DNA of 64,000 nt, taken from assembly GCF_004339595.1 (NCBI RefSeq), contig NZ_SMFU01000007.1:1-64000 (forward strand), written 5' to 3'. Positions within the stretch are counted from its first letter, which is position 1. Every line of letters starts with the position of its first letter. This document shows positions 26,900 through 35,812 of the stretch, one piece after another. The stretch comes from Marinobacterium mangrovicola. GTDB lineage: Bacteria; Pseudomonadota; Gammaproteobacteria; Pseudomonadales; Balneatricaceae. The notes beneath the pieces are model-generated. The model saw nothing but the letters and a program-made list of their open reading frames with translations. It searched no databases and was not told where the DNA came from. The translations under genes were made by a program, and so were the position numbers.

Positions 26900-26916
26900 C
26901 TGGCTTGGCTCTTGGT

Positions 26917-27420
26917 TTAGCTATCCGCCAGATTTTTCTGCCAGAACAGCGCTTTTCCGGTTTCCGGATCCAGTTCATAACCGCCGTAGCCGTTGCGGCG
27001 GTACACCGTTTGGGCGCGAGCATTACCTTCCAGCACTTCCAGGGTCAGTTTGCAGCAGCCGTTGCGTCGGGCGATCCCTTCGGCGGCTTCCAGCAGCTGA
27101 TCGGCCAGACCCAGTCCGCGGTACTCGCTGCCGACAATCACGTCATGAATATTCAACAGGGGGGCACACTTGAAGGTGGAGAAGCCCTCGAAGGCGTTGA
27201 GCAGCCCCGCCGGTTTGCCGTTGCAGAACGCCAGCAGGGTGTAAGCATCCTGGCGCAGGGCCAGTGCCAGCGGCAGCCTTTCAAGCAGTTCCGCGTCCAG
27301 CGCAGTGCCACCACCCATGGGGTCGCAAGCGTAGGTTTGCATCATCTGGCGAAAGGCGTCAGCCTGTTCGGCAAGGCCGAGATCGGCTTCTATAATTTCG
27401 ATATTGCTGGGCGTTGGCAT
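26917..27420 (-). CDS. GNAT family N-acetyltransferase
   Basis: Acetyl-CoA-dependent acetyltransferase of 167 residues. The acetyl-CoA loop is YRGLGLADQLLEAAEGIARRNG with the preceding HDVIVGSEYR strand. The closing NARAQTVYRRNGYGGYELDPETGKALFW is the usual C-terminal region (positions about 130-160). The substrate cannot be inferred; an amino group of a small molecule or protein is typical. It is convergent with yaeQ. Confidence 0.85.
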   Translation of the reverse strand: MPTPSNIEIIEADLGLAEQADAFRQMMQTYACDPMGGGTALDAELLERLPLALALRQDAYTLLAFCNGKPAGLLNAFEGFSTFKCAPLLNIHDVIVGSEYRGLGLADQLLEAAEGIARRNGCCKLTLEVLEGNARAQTVYRRNGYGGYELDPETGKALFWQKNLADS

Positions 27421-27615
27421 TAGCTGATCGCTCCAATAAACTGACCGGTAGGTTAACTTACAGAGGCGTTCAGTCGCTTACAAGGGACGAAATCAACTCG
27501 AGGCCCATTAGTGCTGCGCCCGGCTAAAGTTTGTCCTGTTTCAGCCGATATCCTGCCCATTCCCTCCGTTTTTTGCATTTGCGGAGTCGACTAATACAGA
27601 TATACGGAGCGGATC

Positions 27616-28800
27616 GTGATTAATATCTATCCCTCATCAGATTCTTATACTTCTTCAGGCTTGGGCCGCTCGTCGGGGACCACGCTGACCAGCGTTAATG
27701 GCAACACCGGTGCTACGGCCAACAAGCCGACCGATACCCTGCTGAACAAGCTGGCGGAGAACATTCCCGGCATGGACGCGGATGGCCTGCGTTCGTTGAA
27801 AGCCGAGGATTTTACGCCGGAGAAGGTCGCTGAGCGGATCAGTGGCTTTGTGGCTTCCGGTCTGGAAGCGGCCCGGGCACGTGGTGTCGGCGAAGAGCGC
27901 CTGCAGTCGATGTATGAAGCGGCGGTGAGCGGCGTCAAGAAAGGCTTTGAGGATGCGCGTGAGATTCTCGATAACCTGCAGTTGCTCAATGGTGAACTGG
28001 CCGAGCAGGTAAAGCAGACCGAGAGCCTGACTTTTGAGGCTCTGGATGCGCTGGCGCCCGGGACCGACGAAATCAGCGGTGGCCTGTCTACCCGCAAGAG
28101 CATTATCGAGCGTTTCCAGAACGCCGAAGATATGGAGCTTAACGTCACCACCCGTGATGGCGATGAGGTGCGTATCAGCTTTTCCCGTAACCAGAACTAC
28201 GAGAGCGGCTATGCGTCCGCCTCTGATGGTCAGGGTAACTCGGCTTCCGTGTTTAGCCTGAGCCGTTCCGAGTACAGCGAATACAGCTTCTCCGTTTCCG
28301 GCGAGCTGGATAACGACGAGATCGACGCGCTGCAGAGCCTGATCAAGGATGTCTCCAGCCTGGCCGACGAGTTTTTCGATGGCGATGTGCAGAAGGCGTT
28401 TGAGCAGAGTGGCTCTCTGAGTTTCGATACCAGCGAACTCGCTTCCATGAGCCTGGACATGAGCTACACGCGCCAGTATGCCGCGGTTTCCCGCTATGAG
28501 CAGGTAGACCAGCTGGATCAGGCTGCCGATAAGCCGGGACGTCGTCTGGGGCATATGATGAAAGATATGGCGGAAACCTTTGGCGCGCCGTCGTTGGGTT
28601 TCCTCACGTCTCCCGGGCAGCTTGGGCGGGATCTGTTCGAGGGGCTGGTGAACCAGGACTCGCGCTACAGCGATTCACCGCAGGAGTTGCAGGATATTTA
28701 CGATAATAACCTGCTGGATCTGCTGAATGCGGTGCTGCCGCTTGAAGAGGCGGAAGTCGCCCAGAACCAGCCGCAGCCTGACGCCTCGACCGACAGTTAA
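27616..28800 (+). CDS. DUF5610 domain protein, function unknown
   Basis: An acidic, Ser/Asp/Glu-rich protein of 394 residues with no signal peptide or membrane helix. The N-terminal 40 residues are low-complexity (Ser, Thr, Gly). The region at about 60-130 (EDFTPEKVAERISGFVASGLE, then GVKKGFEDAREIL) matches what I know as DUF5610. A later segment with GDEVRISFSRNQNYE and SEYSEYSFSVSGELDNDEIDAL resembles a beta domain. Similar proteins occur in marine gammaproteobacteria. A single gene with its own upstream region; a hairpin follows it. Confidence 0.65.
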   Translation: MINIYPSSDSYTSSGLGRSSGTTLTSVNGNTGATANKPTDTLLNKLAENIPGMDADGLRSLKAEDFTPEKVAERISGFVASGLEAARARGVGEERLQSMYEAAVSGVKKGFEDAREILDNLQLLNGELAEQVKQTESLTFEALDALAPGTDEISGGLSTRKSIIERFQNAEDMELNVTTRDGDEVRISFSRNQNYESGYASASDGQGNSASVFSLSRSEYSEYSFSVSGELDNDEIDALQSLIKDVSSLADEFFDGDVQKAFEQSGSLSFDTSELASMSLDMSYTRQYAAVSRYEQVDQLDQAADKPGRRLGHMMKDMAETFGAPSLGFLTSPGQLGRDLFEGLVNQDSRYSDSPQELQDIYDNNLLDLLNAVLPLEEAEVAQNQPQPDASTDS

Positions 28801-28813
28801 TTGCCCTCTATTC

Positions 28814-28851
28814 AGCGCCGCAGGCCGTTTTTCTCCGTCGCCTGCGGGGCT
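28814..28851 (+). terminator. Possible terminator after the DUF5610 gene
   Basis: CCGCAGGC (28818-28825) pairs with GCCTGCGG (28840-28847), extended by AGC/GCT beyond a G/G mismatch. No T run follows, so the role as a terminator is uncertain. Confidence 0.35.
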
Positions 28852-29015
28852 GATTCCAGCCCGTTTTCCCCTCATTTTGGTCTGTTTCCTCTGCTTGGCT
28901 TACATCGTTTTCCGGGAACTTTACACAGCCCCTCCGGTCTTGGAATGTGAATCGGTAAAAAACTGCACAGTACCGCATCTGACCGATGTGGAAGGAACGG
29001 AGGAAAGGAGGAAAC

Positions 29016-29378
29016 GTGAAGAAATCGATAATCGCAACTGCAGTAATGGCTTTTTTGCCTGCCATGGCCATGGCTGATGATCTACGTGTGGACTCTGCCG
29101 TAGGTGGCGCCATCGGTGGTGCCCTGGGTGGTGTCCTTGGTGCTGAAGTCGGTGGTCGCGAGGGTGCTATCGCGGGTTCTGGCATTGGTGCTGCCGTGGG
29201 TACAGCCGTTAACACCCGGGATCACGATGATGGTCGTCGCTATGATGATCGCCGCTATGACGATCGAAAGTATCGCGACCGCCGTGAGTACCGCGAGGTG
29301 CACCATTACTACGATGACGGTCGCCGCAACCGCTCCAGCTTCTGTCCGCCGGGACAGGCGAAAAAGGGGCGTTGCTAG
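29016..29378 (+). CDS. Small exported glycine-zipper protein
   Basis: Secreted or outer-membrane-associated protein of 120 residues. A signal peptide (KKSIIATAVMAFLPAMAMA) is followed by a glycine-zipper stretch (VGGAIGGALGGVLGAEVGG and SGIGAAVGTAVN) that probably forms a membrane-inserted hairpin. An Asp/Arg/Tyr-rich repeat tail comes next (DGRRYDDRRYDDRKYRDR), then a short C-terminus with two Cys. The start is the GTG at 29016 behind GGAGG; an ATG ten codons upstream lies in the ribosome-site region itself. Confidence 0.75.
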   Translation: MKKSIIATAVMAFLPAMAMADDLRVDSAVGGAIGGALGGVLGAEVGGREGAIAGSGIGAAVGTAVNTRDHDDGRRYDDRRYDDRKYRDRREYREVHHYYDDGRRNRSSFCPPGQAKKGRC

Positions 29379-29393
29379 ACCCCAGTGATCGGC

Positions 29394-29416
29394 ACGCCGC
29401 CCCTTCCGGCGTTTGC
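29394..29416 (+). terminator. Weak hairpin after the glycine-zipper gene
   Basis: ACGCCG (29394-29399) pairs with CGGCGT (29407-29412), followed by TT only. It may terminate the upstream gene. The rest of the gap to the copper receptor gene is AT-rich near the receptor start and shows no coding frame. Confidence 0.3.
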
Positions 29417-29621
29417 TGTCACATTTTTTACCGCTATCGTTGCCAAGGGACTGGCAACCTGGTTTCTCCGAATTATCTCCAATTTCCCTGCCTGACAGAC
29501 CCCATTTCAGCGTACTTCTGCCCGTGCGGCACTGTGTCACATTCTCAATTCACTCCTTATCTCTAAAATCCCAATCCTGTTTATTAGTATTTTTTAATGT
29601 AGTATTGAGGGGACGTTTGGG

Positions 29622-31559
29622 ATGAACCTGAGCAGGGGAGCTTTTTGGACGCTGGCGCTCTATGGCGCCATCAATACACCGGTATGGGCGCAAAACCAGC
29701 CGTTGCTGATTGATGTGGTCAAGGCGCTGCCGGTAAACGCCGGTGAAGCAGGAATTGATCTGGCGCACTCTCCAGCGCTGGCGGCCGACGGTGGTGAGCT
29801 GCTGCGAGACGTGACCGGTGTGTCCGGCTCACGCATGGGCGGACGTGGTATCGACCCGGTGATTCGCGGCCAGCAGCAGAACCGCCTCAATGTGATTCTC
29901 GATGGTGCCTATGTCTATGGTGCCTGCCCCAACCGTATGGATCCTCCCACCACCTATTCCGCCGCAGAAAGCTACGACCGCGTCGTCGTGCTCAAGGGCA
30001 GCCAGAGTGTGATCTATGGCCCTGGCGGCAGCGGCGGTACTGTCCTGTTCGAGCGTGAGCGCCCGCAGTTTGACGAAAAGGGTTACCGCGGCAGCTTTTC
30101 GGCGGGCTATGCCGATAACGGTGAAGCCAGTTCGCTGGCGGCGGATCTGGCAGCCGGAAACGATCGCGGCTACGTGCGTTTTATCACCGAAAACGCTGAT
30201 GCCGGCAACTACGAGGATGGCGCCGGGGATGAAGTACGCTCCTCCTATGAAACCGACAGCAACGCCCTTTTGCTGGGGGCACGTATTGCCGAGCGGACCT
30301 GGCTTGAGGGCAGCTACGAGCAGGTGCGGGAGGAGGATGTACTCTTTCCCGGTGCCGGTATGGATTCTCCTTACAGTGATGCGGACACCTGGCGCTTGAA
30401 GCTGGATCACCAACCGGTGAACTCGTCGCTGCAGCGGGTTCGCGCGGAGATCTATCGGGCCGATATCGACCACCTGATGGATAACTATTCCCTGCGTCCG
30501 ACCGGGATGATGCAGATGGCGGCGCCCACCTCATCGGATACCCTGGGCGGTCGTCTGTTGCTCGATAGCACCCTGGGTGGCCATCAGTTGCAGTGGGGCC
30601 TGGATCATCAGGAAAACTACCGCAAGGGCACCCGGCAGATGGTGATGCCGACCGGCGTGCGCAGGGATGTCAGTGCGCTCTGGCCCGATGTCAGCATCAA
30701 GCAGACGGGTGTGTTTGGCGAGGTAAAACATTACCTCTCTGCTGACGCCTGGTTGAAAGCGGGTGCGCGTTTCGACCATGTCACGGCTGATGCGGACAGA
30801 ACGCCGGTTGACGATGATGCCAGCGAAAACAATTTAAGCGGTTTTGTCACCTGGAATCAGCGTCTGCAGGGGCCTTACAGCGTGCAAACGACGCTGTCGC
30901 GCAGTGTAAGAACAGCCGATCCGACCGAGCGTTATATCGACGCAGGTACCTGGCAGGGTAACCTGGAGCTGGATCCGGAGATCCATCAGCAGCTGGAGCT
31001 GATGCTGAATGCCGATGCGAAGCGGTTCAGCTGGTCGGTTTCCGGTTACGTGGACCGGGTAGATGACTTTATTCTGCGCAGAAACAACCGTTACACCAAC
31101 GTGGGCGCCGAGCTTTACGGTATCGATTTTGAACTGGCCTGGCAGTTGAATCCCAACTGGCGTCTCAGCAACGGCATCTCATGGGTGCGTGGCAGCAATC
31201 GGGATGATGACAGCAATCTGTCGCAGATTCCGCCGCTGACGGCCACTCTGGCGCTGGATTACCAGCGCGATGCCTTCCGTGCCGGCGTCGACTGGCTGGT
31301 TGTCGCACAGCAGTCCGATGTCTGTCTGGCAGGCACGGAGTGCGGCGGACTGGATCTGCAGAAAACACCAGGTTATGGCGTGGTCGGTGTGGATGCGGGG
31401 TGGGATATCAACCCGAGTCTGAGCCTGGATGCGGGTGTCGATAACCTGTTCGACAAGCGTTATTCAGATCATCTGAACCGGGAGGATCTGCTCGGTAACA
31501 GTGTGCAGGTGAGTGAACCGGGCCGCAACGCCTGGGTGCGGATGACGGCCCGATTCTGA
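29622..31559 (+). CDS. oprC: TonB-dependent copper receptor (OprC/NosA family)
   Basis: Outer-membrane beta-barrel that takes up copper with energy from TonB-ExbB-ExbD. It has 645 residues, near the family norm. A signal peptide covers about 1-22. The plug domain contains RGIDPVIRGQQQNRLNVILDG-type sequence and the diagnostic AYVYGACPNRMDPPTTYS, then VVLKGSQSVIYGPGGSGG. The barrel includes DHLMDNYSLRP, conserved in this group, and ends in an aromatic residue (MTARF), as outer-membrane proteins do. It is preceded by GAGGGG. No copper regulator gene lies nearby. Confidence 0.92.
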   Translation: MNLSRGAFWTLALYGAINTPVWAQNQPLLIDVVKALPVNAGEAGIDLAHSPALAADGGELLRDVTGVSGSRMGGRGIDPVIRGQQQNRLNVILDGAYVYGACPNRMDPPTTYSAAESYDRVVVLKGSQSVIYGPGGSGGTVLFERERPQFDEKGYRGSFSAGYADNGEASSLAADLAAGNDRGYVRFITENADAGNYEDGAGDEVRSSYETDSNALLLGARIAERTWLEGSYEQVREEDVLFPGAGMDSPYSDADTWRLKLDHQPVNSSLQRVRAEIYRADIDHLMDNYSLRPTGMMQMAAPTSSDTLGGRLLLDSTLGGHQLQWGLDHQENYRKGTRQMVMPTGVRRDVSALWPDVSIKQTGVFGEVKHYLSADAWLKAGARFDHVTADADRTPVDDDASENNLSGFVTWNQRLQGPYSVQTTLSRSVRTADPTERYIDAGTWQGNLELDPEIHQQLELMLNADAKRFSWSVSGYVDRVDDFILRRNNRYTNVGAELYGIDFELAWQLNPNWRLSNGISWVRGSNRDDDSNLSQIPPLTATLALDYQRDAFRAGVDWLVVAQQSDVCLAGTECGGLDLQKTPGYGVVGVDAGWDINPSLSLDAGVDNLFDKRYSDHLNREDLLGNSVQVSEPGRNAWVRMTARF

Positions 31560-31581
31560 TCAGAAGGTAGGAGCTCAGCCG

Positions 31582-32724
31582 CTAAAACGAGTAAGACAGA
31601 GCGATGGAGCCGAACTTGTGGCCGCCGTCCTGTTTGTCGAACTGCTGGGTACGGTAGTAGCGCGCCAGTGACAGCTTCCAGCGGTCATAGGTGGCGGCAA
31701 CGCCCCAGGCCGCATCGGCCACAAAGGGACGTTTGTTCACCGAGTGGCTGTCCCTGAAAGTGTTGCCGTCGAGGAATATATCGCGCAACACCCAGCGACC
31801 ATCGATGGATACGAAGGCGTGCACACCCCACTGGTCGTGGAAGCGGGGGTCGCCGCTGCCCGGTGTGCTGTTATCGCCGCCCGGGCGCAGGGCCGAGGTG
31901 CCAAAGTCCTGTGGCAACTGATAGCCGATACGGTATTCCGCACCGGTGTTTACATAGGTGGCCACGTTACCCAGGCTGCCACCGATATGACCGATAAAGT
32001 CATGCTGGATATTATCGATGATGCCGCCCTGGAACAGGCGCTGCTTGCGCTCGTAAAGCAGCTGGATACCGGGTTCGTTATGGAGCTGGTTGTCCCAGCC
32101 TTCAAAGCGGTCAAAGCCGCGCAGATCATGGATAAAGTTCTGACTCTCTTCCGCCAGTGACCAGGGGCCGATCATGCCCAGGTTGACCTGGAAGGACTTC
32201 AGTTTATGCCGGGTCTGGGTGTGGTAGCCAAAGCCCAGGTAGAGCCAGCCTGCATAGGGGCGATCATCCGGGTCGACGCTGGTGCGCTCCTTGTCCTTGG
32301 GCGTATACATCTCCTGCCCGAGGGTGACGATCAGGTGGTGGCGCGGGTCATCTTCAAACGGCGCGGGTTCCGGGTCCAGCTGCGTCAGCCAGTGATTGGC
32401 ATCGCGTACCCATTCCGGAATCTGCGGATCATCGATGAAGTTACCCACCTCCGGCGATACCCAGGAAGCGCGCACACCGTTGGTGTACTGCTGATCCGTG
32501 TCGGTGAACAGATCATTTTCCAGATACAGGTTCAGCGTCCAGGCATCGCTGGGTTTTTCCGCGGGTGTCAGTAGATCTTCGGCCAACCGTTCTTCGGCGA
32601 ACACGGGGCTGGCCGTAAGGCTGAGCAGCAGGGGCAGGGCCGCGTAACGCAAAGGTTTGCGGAGCCTGTTTTCGAGAGCGCTTCGCACAGTGGCCGTCAG
32701 CGTGTTATGCAACAAAGCAGGCAT
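31582..32724 (-). CDS. Lipid A deacylase LpxR-like outer-membrane protein (DUF2219)
   Basis: Outer-membrane barrel of 380 residues that, by family, may remove the 3'-acyloxyacyl chain from lipid A. An N-terminal export signal ends near residue 44 (LLLSLTASPVFA). The barrel starts with LYLENDLFTDTDQQYTNGVR, whose Asn-Asp pair matches the active-site start of LpxR, and continues with DDRPYAGWLYLGFGYH. It ends SIALSYSF, a classic barrel C-terminus. The first codon is two bases after the ydbL stop, so it may share the transcript. Activity is inferred from the family only. Confidence 0.82.
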   Translation of the reverse strand: MPALLHNTLTATVRSALENRLRKPLRYAALPLLLSLTASPVFAEERLAEDLLTPAEKPSDAWTLNLYLENDLFTDTDQQYTNGVRASWVSPEVGNFIDDPQIPEWVRDANHWLTQLDPEPAPFEDDPRHHLIVTLGQEMYTPKDKERTSVDPDDRPYAGWLYLGFGYHTQTRHKLKSFQVNLGMIGPWSLAEESQNFIHDLRGFDRFEGWDNQLHNEPGIQLLYERKQRLFQGGIIDNIQHDFIGHIGGSLGNVATYVNTGAEYRIGYQLPQDFGTSALRPGGDNSTPGSGDPRFHDQWGVHAFVSIDGRWVLRDIFLDGNTFRDSHSVNKRPFVADAAWGVAATYDRWKLSLARYYRTQQFDKQDGGHKFGSIALSYSF

Positions 32725-32726
32725 CT

Positions 32727-33074
32727 TTATTTACGCACCCAACGGCCATCGGGAGTGCGTACGTATTCTCCCGGCGCCGCGCGGTCCAGCAGTCGTTCCC
32801 CGGTACGCAGCTCCATAATCTGCAGTTCGACGCCAGCCTGTTTGGCTTTCTCGCCATAGAGTGCTTTGCGCTTGCTGTTGATGCTCTGCACCAGCGCTTT
32901 GACCTCAGCGTTGGCGTTGTTGCTGACGACGCCGAGATAACCGGTACTCTGTTCACCAATCAGCCCCTGCTGTTTGGCTTCGTCCAGGCTGATGGCGAAG
33001 GCAGGCAGCGACAGCGGCAATGAGATCGATAGCAGCAATGCGGCGATCAGTTTGCGTGGGTTATGAATCTTCAT
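32727..33074 (-). CDS. ydbL: YdbL family periplasmic protein (DUF1318)
   Basis: Exported protein of 115 residues. The signal peptide ends at about residue 27 (PLSLPAFA). The mature part has SLDEAKQQGLIGEQSTGYLGVV, the DUF1318 signature. In E. coli it acts with YdbH and YnbE, which bridge inner and outer membranes for phospholipid transport, and is thought to assist YnbE. I chose the ATG at 33074, preceded by GGAG. The ORF runs on upstream without family resemblance because the lipoprotein gene overlaps there in another frame. Confidence 0.9.
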   Translation of the reverse strand: MKIHNPRKLIAALLLSISLPLSLPAFAISLDEAKQQGLIGEQSTGYLGVVSNNANAEVKALVQSINSKRKALYGEKAKQAGVELQIMELRTGERLLDRAAPGEYVRTPDGRWVRK

Positions 33075-33087
33075 CCCGTTATCTCCG

Positions 33088-33297
33088 TCAGAATAGGTCA
33101 CTGTTTTCTTCCAGCAGGGTATCGATCTGTCGGTCCACCTTGACCAGCACTTCATGCTCCACCTTGACGTTAAGGTTGATGGTAATCGGATCCGATGGCG
33201 CCGCCAGCTGGACGGTGGGCGTACATGCCGCCAGGGAAAATATCGCCAACGGCAGCGCAAGTGGCAGGCCGATCCTGCGCACACTATGTTTCAGCAT
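33088..33297 (-). CDS. ynbE: YnbE family lipoprotein
   Basis: A 69-residue outer-membrane lipoprotein. The signal ends with the lipobox LAAC and lipidation is predicted at C25. The mature part has a short beta-forming region (DPITINLNVKVEHEVLVKVDRQID). In E. coli YnbE polymerises into a beta-sheet bridge that completes the YdbH path between the membranes. The gene follows ydbH with a 99-base gap and precedes ydbL by 13 bases, the usual order. Confidence 0.92.
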   Translation of the reverse strand: MLKHSVRRIGLPLALPLAIFSLAACTPTVQLAAPSDPITINLNVKVEHEVLVKVDRQIDTLLEENSDLF

Positions 33298-33396
33298 TGT
33301 CAGAACACCTCCGGTTGGTTGTCCTTGATCCCGAGCTTCTCTGCAGGGCGAGTTGCTCTCTATTCCGAGCTTAGAGCCGTTCAGCTGAACCGGGTC

Positions 33397-35757
33397 TTAC
33401 TGGGAGTCAGCGTTCTTCGTTTCCAGATTCTTACGTAAAGAATCGCCAATCTTTTCTGATAGTTGCAGGGATTGGAGAAGCGCCAGCAGATTCTCTTCCA
33501 CATTCAGCGACAGGTCTATAGGGCGCCCCTGCTGCCAGTCGGGATTATGACCCTGAAGCCGGCTGTTCAGTTCCAGTTTGCCATCCGGGGCGTAGTTAAC
33601 GTCCAGGTCCAGCGCCTTGATCTGCAGGTCGGTGAGGGCTGACAGCGCGAGTTGCAGCGCTGGATTGCTCTGCGCTGTTGAACTCAGCGCGCTACTGGGT
33701 TCATAGCGCAGCCAGCCTTGTGCAGCGCTGCGTATCTCTCCGCCGCTGACGCTGATCTCGCTGCCCTGAACACGGATCGGTAGCTTGCCGTTTAACGAAG
33801 TGTCTCCGGTGAGTCCCGGTTGCTGGTAGAGGGCCAGCAGCTCGCTTAGCTGTATACCCTGTAGCCTTGCATTTACGATGAAATCCGGTGCCAGCGGATT
33901 AAACGAAAACTCCGGCAGGCTGATCTGGCCACCGAACAGATTCTGGCGGAAGGGCGCCAGTGTCAGTGTCGGTGCGCTGCCGTCGGCGGGTTGGCTGAAG
34001 CTATAGCTTAAGGATGTATCGTGCAGGTCGATACCGGTGCGTATCAGGTCGCTGCTCACCGTTCCGCTGGAGGAGAGCTGGCCGCCACGGCTGCGCGCCA
34101 GCTTCAGCTTGGCGTTCAGGTTATCGGTCTCCACATGGGTATCCCAGGCGAACGCCAGGTTATTTATGTTGAGGTCGGCATTGAGCGCGCTATCTTCGGG
34201 TGTCGGGCCCTGCAGATAGCCCTTGGCTGTCAAGTCTCCGTGGGTCACGGCCAGATCGATGGGCCAGTCCGGTATCCAGCGTCTCAACGTCGGCTGGGCG
34301 GACGGTAGATCGATCGGTTGACTGGTCCAGTCGGCGCGGAACTGGTTGGGGCCAAGCAGCCAGAACGCATTCAGTTTCAGCGCCGGTTTATCACTGGCAA
34401 CAGAGAGCTGGCCACGCTGGCCGTCGGGGGCGCTGCCACCGGTCAGTTTGGCGCTGAAGACCGGCAGTTCTTTTCCCGCCAGGGCCGCCGCTATGCGTTC
34501 GGCCTGCAGTTGGTATTTGATCTCTGCGGAGCCTGGATCGTAACCGAAGGTCAGCGATAGAGGCGACAACTCCAAGCTATCCAAAGCGGCTGTATTCAGC
34601 CCTTTGGGAATCAGTGAAACCTGGAGGCTGTCCAGCTTACTCGGAGTCTCTTCGGTATCGCTGAAGAGCACATATCTCGCATTGAAGGCCTGTTGCAGGG
34701 ATAACTGCACCGAGTCGGCGGTCAGCTCGGGAGCGCGAATTTTGTGAGCGCTCAGGCGGCTGGCGTCAGTCAGGCGAAGCCTGGCCTGTGCCTGGCTAAG
34801 GTTTAGCTCGCCTTCAGTATTCAGCTCGATCTGTTCTGCGGCGACCTGCTTATCCAGGTTTAAGTTTCGCGCGCTTATCTCCAGGTCAAAGCTTAGCCCG
34901 GCGTCGATAGACTCCAGCAGTGCCTGGGTATCCAGTGGGATCTTTGCTGGCCAGTGGCTGGATAGAGAGGTCTTGAGCATGCCTTCGCCGGGTTCAAATG
35001 GAAGCTCTGGCAGCAGTGGCTGGCTCCAGCTGTAAAGGTGTTCCAGGTTGATTTCGGTATCGAGATCCAGCCCCCAGTCATCCTCGCCGGTTGTCAGCTG
35101 GCCGCTGTTTGCCATCAGACGGCGGCGATTGCTGAACAGGTTCAGCGTGATCTGCTGCTCGGGGTTGTAGCGCAGGTCCATGTAGACCGGTGCAGCCAGA
35201 GCGGTGCCAGAGTCATCTGAGAGAGTGATGCGGGCCCAGTTCAGGAACTGATCGGGTGTCAGATCCAGGTTGCCGGTGGCGCGCAGGCGCGGCTGCTCCG
35301 GGGCCAGGTAGTCGACCCTTACCTGGCCGATAACCAGGCGGTTTGAGGGTGCGTAATGGAACAGCAGAGAGGGAGGATATGAGTTCAGATCGAAAACAGT
35401 CTGGTCACTGCTTTCTATGCGCTTTTCAAGGCTGCGTTCGGTGCGGATCTCGATGCTGAGTTCCGGGATCCGGATCTCTTCAATCTGCCGGTTGAACAGC
35501 AGATCGACAGGGTCGAAGGCGAGGCTGATATCGGCACTTTGCAGCGCAATAGTCCGCCCTTCACTCTGCTGAGTCAGCGACAGGCTGGGAATTTCCAGTC
35601 GGTCCCAGCCAGGATGGGAGATCAGTATTCGTGGCTGGGTAAAGCCCTGATCGGCCAGCCAGTCTTCAATCAGATTGCGGGCCAGGTAGGGCAGGGCGGC
35701 GTAGCCGAGGCTCGATATCAGTACAAGAGGGAGCAGAATCCAGAGCAGTTTGCGCAT
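33397..35757 (-). CDS. ydbH: YdbH family intermembrane phospholipid transport protein
   Basis: AsmA-like bridge protein of 786 residues (E. coli YdbH 879). A single membrane anchor lies at about 5-24, then a long periplasmic beta-groove that carries phospholipids toward the outer membrane. It has the alternating beta-strand and SLSLTQ/LDLTPDQF-type texture of the family, with the conserved C-terminal stretch VNARLQGIQLSELLALYQQPGL and GDTSLNGKLPIRVQGSEI. Together with YnbE and YdbL it is partly redundant with TamB and YhdP in E. coli. Confidence 0.88.
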   Translation of the reverse strand: MRKLLWILLPLVLISSLGYAALPYLARNLIEDWLADQGFTQPRILISHPGWDRLEIPSLSLTQQSEGRTIALQSADISLAFDPVDLLFNRQIEEIRIPELSIEIRTERSLEKRIESSDQTVFDLNSYPPSLLFHYAPSNRLVIGQVRVDYLAPEQPRLRATGNLDLTPDQFLNWARITLSDDSGTALAAPVYMDLRYNPEQQITLNLFSNRRRLMANSGQLTTGEDDWGLDLDTEINLEHLYSWSQPLLPELPFEPGEGMLKTSLSSHWPAKIPLDTQALLESIDAGLSFDLEISARNLNLDKQVAAEQIELNTEGELNLSQAQARLRLTDASRLSAHKIRAPELTADSVQLSLQQAFNARYVLFSDTEETPSKLDSLQVSLIPKGLNTAALDSLELSPLSLTFGYDPGSAEIKYQLQAERIAAALAGKELPVFSAKLTGGSAPDGQRGQLSVASDKPALKLNAFWLLGPNQFRADWTSQPIDLPSAQPTLRRWIPDWPIDLAVTHGDLTAKGYLQGPTPEDSALNADLNINNLAFAWDTHVETDNLNAKLKLARSRGGQLSSSGTVSSDLIRTGIDLHDTSLSYSFSQPADGSAPTLTLAPFRQNLFGGQISLPEFSFNPLAPDFIVNARLQGIQLSELLALYQQPGLTGDTSLNGKLPIRVQGSEISVSGGEIRSAAQGWLRYEPSSALSSTAQSNPALQLALSALTDLQIKALDLDVNYAPDGKLELNSRLQGHNPDWQQGRPIDLSLNVEENLLALLQSLQLSEKIGDSLRKNLETKNADSQ

Positions 35758-35812
35758 GCCTCTCTTCCTTTATCCCTGTCTCAGAATCCGGCCCTGCACG
35801 GCATGCCGGAAC

